From Salinicoccus sp. UBA3372 (lineage in GTDB: Bacteria > Bacillota > Bacilli > Staphylococcales > Salinicoccaceae): DNA of 9,731 nucleotides. The stretch is from positions 9,453 to 19,183 of the forward strand of contig DEQG01000146.1 of the NCBI GenBank assembly GCA_002360325.1, given 5' to 3'. The translations under genes and the position numbers were made by a program. Below the pieces are notes generated by a model. That model searched no databases, was not told where the DNA came from, and saw only the letters and a program-made list of their open reading frames with translations. Below are positions 1 through 5,511 of this stretch, in pieces; positions within the stretch are counted from its first letter, which is position 1, and each line of letters opens with the position of its first letter.

Positions 1-1930
1 CATAGTCATCAAATGAAGTCTCCGTATTGAATTCTTCAAGCAGTTCTTTCAGCTGTGCAAGTCTGTCATTATTTTTTTCCTGATCAAATTTATACTGCTG
101 GATCTGAGTGGACTGTTTTGAGATTTTTTTGTCGAGCACATCTTTTCTTTCGAGCGCTTTTTTCACTGATGAAATTTTGTCAGAGACTTTTACAATCTCT
201 TCTCCTGTTTCAGAGAAAGACTTGGAAAGGTCATCATATGAATGACGTTCCATTCCATTTAACAATCTTTCATACAGTTTAGAATCATCTTCCAGAGATT
301 CACCTTCGCTTTCAAGTAATTCCAACTGTTCATTCAGACTGTTGATTTCCTGTTCTTCATCCTCGCTCAAATAAAGAATGCCGTCGGGGATGGTTTCCAC
401 AGTACTCTGGCATACAGGACATGCATCGCCGACTGCCAGGCGGCCGAGCAGGTGTTCAATATGCGGCTGATCCTCTTTTGCATATTTACTTTGGACGGAT
501 GACTTCAGTTCTTCAAGGGAGGATTCACACTGCTCCCGATTTTCTTTATTCGACTTCAAAAGACTCTCCGTCTCTGCGAGTTTTTTATCGTAGCCCATGA
601 ATGTTTTCTCATCATCAAGTTTCACTTTGAAGTCGTTCTGCTGCAGTTCCAGGCTGTGCTTCCTAGCCGTCAGTTCATCCGCTTCATCATTCGTAGCTGT
701 AACGCGTCCAAGCTCCTGTGAGTAAGTACGCTGCTCCGCCTCCAGCTGCTCTGTGAACTCCGAAAGTGTCTTCAGCCTGTCATTCACAGCGGATATTTCT
801 TCCGGCAGTTTTTTGTATTTCTGTGTCAAAAACCGTTCATTTCTCGTTATATATTTTTCTGTATCCAGGATTTCCGGTTCGTTTTTCTTCAGTTCATTCA
901 TCTTTTCTGTCAGCCGGTCGTATTCTTTCTGTAAATCCTGGTATCTGATCTTCAGTCCGTTCTCTCTTTTTTCAAGACCGTCGATCGTATCTTTCAGTTC
1001 CGCTTCCCGCCTGAGTTCAAAATCGATGGTTTTGACTCTGTTGTAGTCGGAAATCTCATCTTCCATCAACTTGATGTTTCTGGAGTTGGCATTCAATGCT
1101 GTCTGATGCTCCTTCAGCTTTTCAAGCTGACCGACTTTATCATTATGCGCGTGTTTTTGCTTCAGTTCTTCCTGCAGCCCGTTGCGTTTTTCCCTGGCCG
1201 AAGCGATACTCTTCTCCAGCTCCCCTGCTTCTTTCTTCACATTCATAATTTTCGTTTTCAGAGATTCAATCTGGTGATTGAAACCAGGGTGCTCCTCGTT
1301 ATCTTCCAGCGTACTCAGCTGCTCGCCGATTTTCGCCTCCAGCTGATGGAGTTCCGTCCTGTCAGTCTTCTCCAGTTCTTTCAGCCTGTTTTCAAAGTCG
1401 ACAAAACGTTCCGTCTGGAATAAAGTCCGGAGTATCTTCTGCTTATCTTCACTCGTCGAAACGAGCAGTTTCTTGAATTCTCCCTGGGGCAGTATGAGTA
1501 TCTGCCTGAACTGGTCGGCAGTAAGCTGGATGATATCGATCACTTTGCCGGTCACGCCTGTGACGGAGCTTTCGATGACACTTCCGTCATCTGCGTAAAG
1601 TGCAGCTTTGGACGGCACTTTCGACTTCCTGCCCTCTTTGCTGAAACTCAGTTCCCTTTCGACCGTATAGCTGTTCTTCCCGACAATAAACTCCAGGCTG
1701 ACTTTTGAAATGTTATTGTCGGAGGCAAACTGGCTTCTGACCGAATATTCATCACGGTCGGTCGTCGAAGTCTGGCCGTAAAGACTGAATGTGATGGCGT
1801 CGAAGATCATCGTCTTGCCCGACCCGGTTTTTCCGCTGATCAGAAACATCTGACCGTCCGCATGCTTAAAATCGATTGTTTCACCTTTAAATGGCCCGAA
1901 GTATTCCATATGCAGTTTAATTGGTCTCAT
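1..1930 (-). CDS. sbcC: SbcC exonuclease subunit (Rad50-like SMC-type ATPase), 3' end outside window
   Basis: ATPase and coiled-coil subunit of the SbcCD nuclease, which processes hairpins and blocked double-strand DNA ends together with SbcD. The frame is open from ATG at 1930 to the window edge, giving 643 codons of a family that usually has about 1000 residues. Residues 1-22 have the family N-terminus (MRPIKLHMEYFGPFKG). The Walker A motif GKTGSGKT lies at 33-40, and LPQGEF at 148-152 fits the Q-loop region. From about residue 165 the sequence is a long charged heptad-type coiled coil. A CPVC zinc hook at 504-507 (bases 410-421) marks the apex where two molecules join. The returning coil follows to the edge, while the signature motif and Walker B lie outside. 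GGAGGT at 1938-1943, seven bases before the ATG, supports this start. The gene overlaps the end of sbcD by 14 bases, so the two are probably translationally coupled. Every codon was checked open, with no frameshift seen. Confidence 0.96.
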   Translation of the reverse strand, partial: MRPIKLHMEYFGPFKGETIDFKHADGQMFLISGKTGSGKTMIFDAITFSLYGQTSTTDRDEYSVRSQFASDNNISKVSLEFIVGKNSYTVERELSFSKEGRKSKVPSKAALYADDGSVIESSVTGVTGKVIDIIQLTADQFRQILILPQGEFKKLLVSTSEDKQKILRTLFQTERFVDFENRLKELEKTDRTELHQLEAKIGEQLSTLEDNEEHPGFNHQIESLKTKIMNVKKEAGELEKSIASAREKRNGLQEELKQKHAHNDKVGQLEKLKEHQTALNANSRNIKLMEDEISDYNRVKTIDFELRREAELKDTIDGLEKRENGLKIRYQDLQKEYDRLTEKMNELKKNEPEILDTEKYITRNERFLTQKYKKLPEEISAVNDRLKTLSEFTEQLEAEQRTYSQELGRVTATNDEADELTARKHSLELQQNDFKVKLDDEKTFMGYDKKLAETESLLKSNKENREQCESSLEELKSSVQSKYAKEDQPHIEHLLGRLAVGDACPVCQSTVETIPDGILYLSEDEEQEINSLNEQLELLESEGESLEDDSKLYERLLNGMERHSYDDLSKSFSETGEEIVKVSDKISSVKKALERKDVLDKKISKQSTQIQQYKFDQEKNNDRLAQLKELLEEFNTETSFDDY

Positions 1931-3026
1931 GATTGCTACCTCCAAAATGCTGTTCAAACAATTCCGTTTCAATGGCCGTCGGCGGCCTCTGGCCGATTTC
2001 CTCTATGAAGGATGCATATATTTCAAAGTCACCTGTTTCCTTCATATCTATCGTCGTCATATTGAAATCATGATTTTCTGTCGTCACTTTCAGTTCCAAA
2101 GTGTTCGGATAGATCATTTTGATTTTCGACATCGGTTCCTTTATGTGTCTTAAATCAGACAGTATGAATTTGAAATATGCTTCCTTATCTTCAAAATCAA
2201 TTCTTTCATTGATGATGTCATCGTAACTGCCCTCATACTCCACAATATCATGCAGCGGTGTCAGGGGAATGAATTTCACTGCATTATCATCTGTATCTAT
2301 CCATCTGAAACCTTTCGGCTGCTTCACTTCATTGAATGAATATTTTAGCGGCGATCCGCTGTAGAAGATTTTGTCATGGTTTATGGCGAACGGATGATGC
2401 AGATGTCCGAGCAGCACATAATCGAAACTGTCAAATATTTCACTGCTCACCTCTTCGGATAAACCGATTGACAGTGCCCGTTCCGATTCACTCTGTCTGC
2501 CGTCCTGGATGAACAGGTGGCCGATCAGTATATTTTTCGCATCTTCATCCAGTTCAATCTGTTCCGCAATATGCTTGTAGACATCATGGTGGGTGCGGAG
2601 TTCTTTATTATCGAAATGATGCCTTGCCTCAAGTACATCAATATGCGGGACCATGTAGAAATTATGGCCGCCGATCACCACCGGCTCCAAAATATCGTCA
2701 AGAGAAGTATGGATGTACAGATCAGATGCCTTGAACCATTCGGACCCGTAATCAAGGAGTGCCTTCGAATCATGGTTGCCGCTGATCATCAGGACCGGAA
2801 GACCCATCTCCTTATTCATCTTATAAAGATAATGGTTCACCATGTTCAGAGCCTCTTTGGAAGGATTGCTGCGGTCGTACAGATCGCCGGCAACCACAAT
2901 GATATCCGGTTTCAGTTCCTCTATCTGATTCATTAACTGTTCCAGTACAAATCTTTGGTCATCTATTAAATCTCTGCCGTTCAGTTTCTTTCCTATATGC
3001 CAGTCGGCAGTATGTAAAATTTTCAT
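1917..3026 (-). CDS. sbcD: SbcD nuclease subunit (Mre11-like metallophosphoesterase)
   Basis: Mn-dependent nuclease subunit of SbcCD, the bacterial Mre11 counterpart, acting on DNA ends in the cytoplasm. The 369-residue product has the calcineurin-type phosphoesterase motifs in order: D8-x-H10 (ADWHIG), GDLYDR at 47-52, GNHD at 83-86, GH at 169-170 and GHLH at 207-210. These are the ligands of the two-metal centre, and all are present. The rest is the capping and C-terminal region through which Mre11-type proteins contact the SbcC coiled-coil base. Length is near the usual 370-400. The ATG is preceded by GAGGTG (3032-3037) at five bases. The last 14 bases overlap the start of sbcC, the standard order for this pair. 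The gene begins just after the terminator of the small-protein operon, so it seems to have its own promoter. Confidence 0.97.
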   Translation of the reverse strand: MKILHTADWHIGKKLNGRDLIDDQRFVLEQLMNQIEELKPDIIVVAGDLYDRSNPSKEALNMVNHYLYKMNKEMGLPVLMISGNHDSKALLDYGSEWFKASDLYIHTSLDDILEPVVIGGHNFYMVPHIDVLEARHHFDNKELRTHHDVYKHIAEQIELDEDAKNILIGHLFIQDGRQSESERALSIGLSEEVSSEIFDSFDYVLLGHLHHPFAINHDKIFYSGSPLKYSFNEVKQPKGFRWIDTDDNAVKFIPLTPLHDIVEYEGSYDDIINERIDFEDKEAYFKFILSDLRHIKEPMSKIKMIYPNTLELKVTTENHDFNMTTIDMKETGDFEIYASFIEEIGQRPPTAIETELFEQHFGGSNHETN

Positions 3027-3043
3027 ATAAACACCTCAAATCA

Positions 3044-3072
3044 ATTATACTAAAAAAACGCCCTGATAAAAA
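3044..3072 (-). promoter_or_regulatory. possible sbcD promoter inside the preceding terminator
   Basis: Reading the minus strand, a perfect TATAAT lies at 3044-3049. At a 17-base spacing the -35 position (3067-3072) reads TTTTTA, matching only three of six consensus bases, and falls in the loop of the upstream terminator hairpin. Transcription would start near 3037, almost at the sbcD ribosome binding site, giving an extremely short leader. The -10 is convincing and the -35 is not. Confidence 0.4.
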
Positions 3073-3081
3073 TCAGGGCGT
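3051..3081 (-). terminator. intrinsic terminator of the small-protein operon
   Basis: A perfect 10-bp stem (ACGCCCTGAT, 3058-3067, with its complement at 3072-3081) encloses a four-base loop. On the minus strand it is followed by a run of seven T (3051-3058 side), the classical intrinsic layout. The stop codon of the YvrJ-family gene (3073-3075) lies inside the first arm. It separates the small-protein operon from sbcD. The plus-strand flank lacks a good T-run, so it is probably one-directional. Confidence 0.88.
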
Positions 3082-3204
3082 CGTATTTTGGAGTTGTCGG
3101 ATAGTGATGATGAGGTCATCCAGTTTTCTTTCCATACGGTGCAGCAGAAAAAAGGTGATCACTACCGGGAAACCGACATCACTCACGAGCGGTATCCAGT
3201 CCAC
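3073..3204 (-). CDS. YvrJ-family small membrane protein (43 residues, GTG start)
   Basis: A 43-residue protein that starts VDWIPLVSDVGFPVVITFFL, read with Met first, and continues LHRMERKLDDLII. It fits the YvrJ family: a short W-I-P-L lead, one membrane helix around GFP-V-V-TF-LL (about residues 9-23), then a charged R-x-E-x-KLD tail. Function is unknown; its size and shape resemble small phage-type holin or holin-associated proteins, but nothing here shows that role. The GTG overlaps the TAG stop of the DUF2922 gene by one base (TAGTG). No clear ribosome binding site precedes it, so translation probably relies on reinitiation. The TGA stop lies within the terminator stem. DUF1659, DUF2922 and YvrJ genes commonly occur together in Bacilli (from memory), and the synteny supports the call. 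Confidence 0.85.
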   Translation of the reverse strand: MDWIPLVSDVGFPVVITFFLLHRMERKLDDLIITIRQLQNTTP

Positions 3205-3416
3205 TAGATGATGACTTGTGTATCAGTGCTGACTATTTTTGCGGAATGGACATCGATGGGTTTCCCCTGCATCGGGTCGAGAGCATTCGTATCAATCAAT
3301 TTTTGTGCAGCTTCCAGTAATTCCGCTTCAGTGAGCGCCTCGTTCGGATTACGGAAATTCATTGTAAATCGTCTGTTCGCATCTGTATTAAATACAACAA
3401 CCAGTCTTTTATCCAT
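3204..3416 (-). CDS. DUF2922 family small protein
   Basis: A 70-residue protein, MDKRLVVVFNTDANRRFTMN at the start, recognised as DUF2922. The first 20 residues look like a beta-hairpin carrying the family-type pattern of hydrophobic strand, N-T and F-T/M-N-F. An acidic helical part (EALTEAELLEAAQKLID) follows, then a C-terminal strand ending TQVII. There is no signal peptide or membrane segment, so it is probably cytoplasmic. Function is unknown. AAGGAGGA at 3423-3430, six bases before the ATG, is a near-ideal ribosome binding site and fixes the start. It is the middle gene of a three-gene operon: DUF1659 ends 22 bases upstream, and the YvrJ gene starts on the last base of its stop codon. 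Confidence 0.93.
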   Translation of the reverse strand: MDKRLVVVFNTDANRRFTMNFRNPNEALTEAELLEAAQKLIDTNALDPMQGKPIDVHSAKIVSTDTQVII

Positions 3417-3438
3417 GTGAAATCCTCCTTATATTTAT

Positions 3439-3639
3439 TTATCCGATGACGTATGTTTCCAGTTTTTCAACCAGCGCATATGAATCCAATGTCAATGTTT
3501 CAAATACTTCCATCACTTGATTGATCTCGCTGTCAGTCGATGTCACATCGATGTTCGGTACGGAACGGTAACGTAAAATTTCTTTGCCTTCTGCATCTGT
3601 CGTCATGTAATAAAACCTTGCACTTGTAGTTTTATGCAT
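3439..3639 (-). CDS. DUF1659 family small protein
   Basis: A 66-residue soluble protein, MHKTTSARFYYMTTDAEGKE at the start, matching DUF1659. It has an N-terminal strand pair with a D-A-E-G-K-E turn, a second strand (ILRYRSVPNID), then a helix with the family-type pattern (S-E-I-N-Q-V-M-E-V-F-E-T-L) and a C-terminal strand (ALVEKLETYVIG). No catalytic motif is visible and function is unknown. The frame extends three codons upstream to a GTG at 3648, but that GTG lies inside the AGGAGGTGA ribosome binding site (3645-3653) and cannot be the start. The ATG at 3639, five bases after it, is preferred. This is the first gene of the DUF1659-DUF2922-YvrJ operon and is divergent from the DUF2621 gene. 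Confidence 0.92.
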   Translation of the reverse strand: MHKTTSARFYYMTTDAEGKEILRYRSVPNIDVTSTDSEINQVMEVFETLTLDSYALVEKLETYVIG

Positions 3640-3644
3640 CCTCT

Positions 3645-3653
3645 TCACCTCCT
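3645..3653 (-). promoter_or_regulatory. ribosome binding site that sets the DUF1659 start
   Basis: The minus strand reads AGGAGGTGA, fully complementary to the 16S rRNA 3' end of Bacilli. It sits five bases before the ATG at 3639 and overlaps the upstream in-frame GTG at 3646-3648, ruling that GTG out. Such a strong site suggests the first gene of the operon is translated heavily. Confidence 0.85.
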
Positions 3654-3682
3654 CACACTATATATCGTCATAAATTCGTATA

Positions 3683-3711
3683 TGGACATATTTCTTTTTT
3701 TTGAATATAAT
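3683..3711 (+). promoter_or_regulatory. sigma-A type promoter of the DUF2621 gene
   Basis: TGGACA (3683-3688, five of six matches to TTGACA), a 17-base spacer and a perfect TATAAT (3706-3711). Transcription should start near 3718, which puts the ribosome binding site at the very 5' end of the message. The -10 box covers the upstream in-frame TTG (3701) and ATG (3710) codons, so these would not be transcribed as start codons. No equally clear promoter is visible for the divergent DUF1659 operon in the same AT-rich gap. Confidence 0.75.
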
Positions 3712-3718
3712 GGTACAT

Positions 3719-3725
3719 GAGGTGA
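3719..3725 (+). promoter_or_regulatory. ribosome binding site that sets the DUF2621 start
   Basis: GAGGTGA lies five bases before the ATG at 3731. The more upstream in-frame candidates have no such site and overlap the promoter -10 box. Confidence 0.75.
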
Positions 3726-3730
3726 AGGGT

Positions 3731-4225
3731 ATGACTGATACGTTGTTCATGTGGGGAATTACCCTGTGGATGTTCATAATGGTCGGCGCATTGTTCATAG
3801 GCGGATTTTTTATGTTCAGAAAGTTTTTAAGAAGAATGCCCAAAGAAGACGGATACAGCGAACTCGACTGGCAGGATTATTATATAGAAAAAGGATTGCC
3901 GCTTTGGGACGATGATACGAAAGCACTGCTGAATGAACTGGTCAGCCCGGTTCCGGAGCTGTTCAGACAGGTGGCGAAAGAAAGAATTGCCGGCAGAATT
4001 TCGAAAGTTGCATTGGACGAAGGCGTTGATAAGATAGAACTTGACCAGATCATGAAAGGTTATATTATAGCAACACCGAAGAAAGATCACAGATTCATGA
4101 AGAAAAAACTGAATCAGCTGGAGATAGACTATACTCCATACGAGGAACTGTTCCAATATGCAGACAGCGAGAAGGAGAAGTTCTCCATATTCGAACAGAC
4201 GGAAAAAGTAAAGCAGCTGGGCTAG
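3731..4225 (+). CDS. yneK: DUF2621 family (YneK-like) membrane-anchored protein
   Basis: A 164-residue protein with one N-terminal membrane helix (about residues 8-30) and a soluble C-terminal domain. The basic RKFLRRM after the helix predicts a cytoplasmic domain. I recognise it as DUF2621, the family of B. subtilis YneK, which in that genome lies beside ccdC and ccdA as here. Function is unknown. The soluble part contains W59, P74, R79 and a helical block (IAGRISKVALDEGVDKIELD, 86-105) followed by KGYIIATPKKDHR. The layout of W, P, R and A-x-x-x-G-x-x-x-I resembles the small PCP_red domain of protochlorophyllide reductase, but that is a tentative reading by eye. The start at 3731 rests on its ribosome binding site and on the promoter -10 covering earlier start codons. 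The gene is convergent with ccdC: the two stop codons overlap within a shared terminator, and both proteins end KQLG. Confidence 0.88.
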   Translation: MTDTLFMWGITLWMFIMVGALFIGGFFMFRKFLRRMPKEDGYSELDWQDYYIEKGLPLWDDDTKALLNELVSPVPELFRQVAKERIAGRISKVALDEGVDKIELDQIMKGYIIATPKKDHRFMKKKLNQLEIDYTPYEELFQYADSEKEKFSIFEQTEKVKQLG

Positions 4226-4239
4226 CCCAGCTGCTTTTT
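4210..4239. terminator. bidirectional terminator containing both stop codons
   Basis: A perfect 28-bp palindrome (4210-4237) with CTAG at its centre. As RNA either strand folds into a 12-bp stem, A-A-A-G-C-A-G-C-T-G-G-G paired to its complement around a CTAG loop. It is followed by TTTTT on the plus strand, and by a weaker T-rich flank, TTTACTTTTT, on the minus strand. The TAG of the DUF2621 gene (4223-4225) and the TAG of ccdC (4222-4224) both lie in the loop. No spacer separates the two coding regions. Confidence 0.9.
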
Positions 4240-4707
4240 AAATTGCTTAAATTTAATTAACATGGATAGTCTCCATACGACAATCATGACGAATGCCAAT
4301 AGAAAGAACATGCCTCCGATTTCTCCGGGAGAGATCGACATCGATAATATCGATTTCAAAGAAGTTCTGATAATCAATAATGCCAATAAAATACCGATGA
4401 ACCACTTTGAAGGCTTGACGTAAAGCTGGCCGTCCTTCTCTTCATATTTTGTCGTAATGACAAGGAGTACCGAGAAAATCAGACCGATGATGAGCGCTTC
4501 CAAAATCTCTGTTACAGTCAGCCTGAAATATGGAAAGAAAAACATCAATGCGCCAGTCGACATCATTACAGGAGGTATCAATATCTTTCTGACTGAAAGC
4601 GGCCGTTCCGATGCCTTCTGGCGGACGAAGATGACGCCGATTCCCATGAAAACCGCCATGATCGATGCCAGGGTGAATAAAATCATTTCGATATCAATAT
4701 TCAACAT
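4222..4707 (-). CDS. ccdC: CcdC-family membrane protein
   Basis: A 161-residue integral membrane protein matching the CcdC (YneJ) family. Five hydrophobic helices are visible at about residues 8-28, 42-61, 68-86, 102-121 and 129-150. The loops carry family-type stretches, FVRQKASERPLSVRKILIPP at 27-46 and KYEEKDGQLYVKPSKWF at 87-103. There are no cysteines, so it cannot itself carry dithiol electrons. In B. subtilis the gene lies in the ccdA region, but its product is not needed for cytochrome c synthesis as far as I recall, so its role is open. AAGAAGG (4714-4720), overlapping the ccdA stop codon, precedes the ATG by six bases. The gap to ccdA is only 11 bases, so they form an operon. The 3' end is interlocked with the DUF2621 gene. 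Confidence 0.92.
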   Translation of the reverse strand: MLNIDIEMILFTLASIMAVFMGIGVIFVRQKASERPLSVRKILIPPVMMSTGALMFFFPYFRLTVTEILEALIIGLIFSVLLVITTKYEEKDGQLYVKPSKWFIGILLALLIIRTSLKSILSMSISPGEIGGMFFLLAFVMIVVWRLSMLIKFKQFKKQLG

Positions 4708-4718
4708 ATCATACCTTC

Positions 4719-5423
4719 TTAAAATCCTTGGAATTCACCAAAGAATGGCTGCAGCCATATAATAATCTGAGTCAGTCCGTCAAAGTAAAGCAGGATTCCC
4801 ATCAATATCATTACAATCCCGCCGCCTTTCATGATGGCGTTTGAATACTTGAGCATCCAGCGTGTTTTTGAAACAAAGAAACTCAGTACAAAGAACGGCA
4901 CGCCGAAACCTAAACAATATACGATCATCAGAACAAGCGCGTTGCTCGGTTCTGTCGCACTCATTGCAAAGATTGCGCCGATGATCGGGCCGTTGCAAGG
5001 TGTCCATCCCGCGGCAAAAGCCATACCGATCAAAATAGATCCGATAAACCCGGACGGTCTGTTTTTAAATGAAACTTTTCTGTCTTTCATTAAAAAGTCG
5101 AACTTCAGTACACCGGTAATGATGAGACCGAAAACGATGATCAGTATCGCACCGATCTGCCTGATCAGGTTACCGTATTCTATGAATACTCCGCCGAAAA
5201 AGGAGGTTCCGAATCCAAGCGCTATATATATTAAACTGAATCCTATCAGGAAAAATAATGTATGGAAGATTGCACGGGCATTAAATTTCTGATTTTCAAC
5301 TTCGTTGTAACTCATCCCGGTTATGTATGATACGAAAGCCGGGAAGACGGGTAGCACACAAGGTGAAATAAAACTGAGTACACCAGCTCCGAATGCCAGT
5401 AAAAATGTCACTTCACTGCCCAC
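4719..5423 (-). CDS. ccdA: CcdA thiol-disulfide transporter (cytochrome c biogenesis)
   Basis: A membrane protein that passes reducing equivalents from cytoplasmic thioredoxin to extracytoplasmic thiol proteins such as ResA, for haem attachment to cytochrome c and, in spore formers, cortex formation. It has 234 residues and six membrane helices (about 5-28, 52-75, 85-107, 127-150, 162-184, 194-216). The paired reactive cysteines are in SPCVLP (C22, helix 1) and TPCNGP (C143, helix 4), the CcdA/DsbD-beta hallmark; a third, C169, is in helix 5. LAFGAGVLSFISPCVLPVFP at 9-28 is strongly conserved. The start is a GTG seven bases after AGGGGG. An ATG two bases upstream is out of frame and meets a stop after five codons. 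ccdC follows after 11 bases. No ResA-like partner is in the window. Confidence 0.96.
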   Translation of the reverse strand: MGSEVTFLLAFGAGVLSFISPCVLPVFPAFVSYITGMSYNEVENQKFNARAIFHTLFFLIGFSLIYIALGFGTSFFGGVFIEYGNLIRQIGAILIIVFGLIITGVLKFDFLMKDRKVSFKNRPSGFIGSILIGMAFAAGWTPCNGPIIGAIFAMSATEPSNALVLMIVYCLGFGVPFFVLSFFVSKTRWMLKYSNAIMKGGGIVMILMGILLYFDGLTQIIIWLQPFFGEFQGF

Positions 5424-5430
5424 ATAAATA

Positions 5431-5476
5431 CCCCCTATTCAACTGTATTTTATCAAAGAAACAGCGATTCAGGGGG
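5431..5476 (-). promoter_or_regulatory. ccdA leader: extended -10 promoter, ribosome binding site and possible masking sequence
   Basis: On the minus strand AGGGGG (5431-5436) is the ccdA ribosome binding site. TGATAAAAT (TAAAAT at 5447-5452 with an upstream TGn) resembles an extended -10 element without a good -35, predicting a start near 5440. Further upstream, CCCCCT (5471-5476) is exactly complementary to the ribosome binding site. It would be present only in messages reading through from yheH, not in those started at the local promoter. Pairing and promoter use are inferred. Confidence 0.4.
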
Positions 5477-5511
5477 CTTTATTTAGAATAAATTATGACA
5501 TTTGAATGTAC

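Noticed and set aside
1106..1423. Plus-strand open frame of 105 codons antisense to sbcC
   Set aside because: It is antisense to the coiled coil of sbcC, lacks a ribosome binding site and shows no family resemblance.
3653..3720. Minus-strand promoter for the DUF1659 operon (TTCAAA-17-TATACG, or TATATA near 3660)
   Set aside because: Each candidate matches at most four of six bases per box in very AT-rich DNA, so none could be preferred.
3701..3730. Longer DUF2621 protein starting at TTG 3701 or ATG 3710
   Set aside because: Both codons lie in or next to the TATAAT box and lack a ribosome binding site; the ATG at 3731 has GAGGTGA at five bases.
3658..3843. Minus-strand 61-codon frame across the divergent promoter region
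   Set aside because: It overlaps the DUF2621 start and its promoter, has no ribosome binding site, and its sequence is a reverse-strand reading of that gene.
5478..5492. Inverted repeat TTTATT-TAG-AATAAA between yheH and ccdA as a terminator
   Set aside because: The stem is six A-T pairs with a three-base loop and no T-run after it on the minus strand, too weak to terminate.
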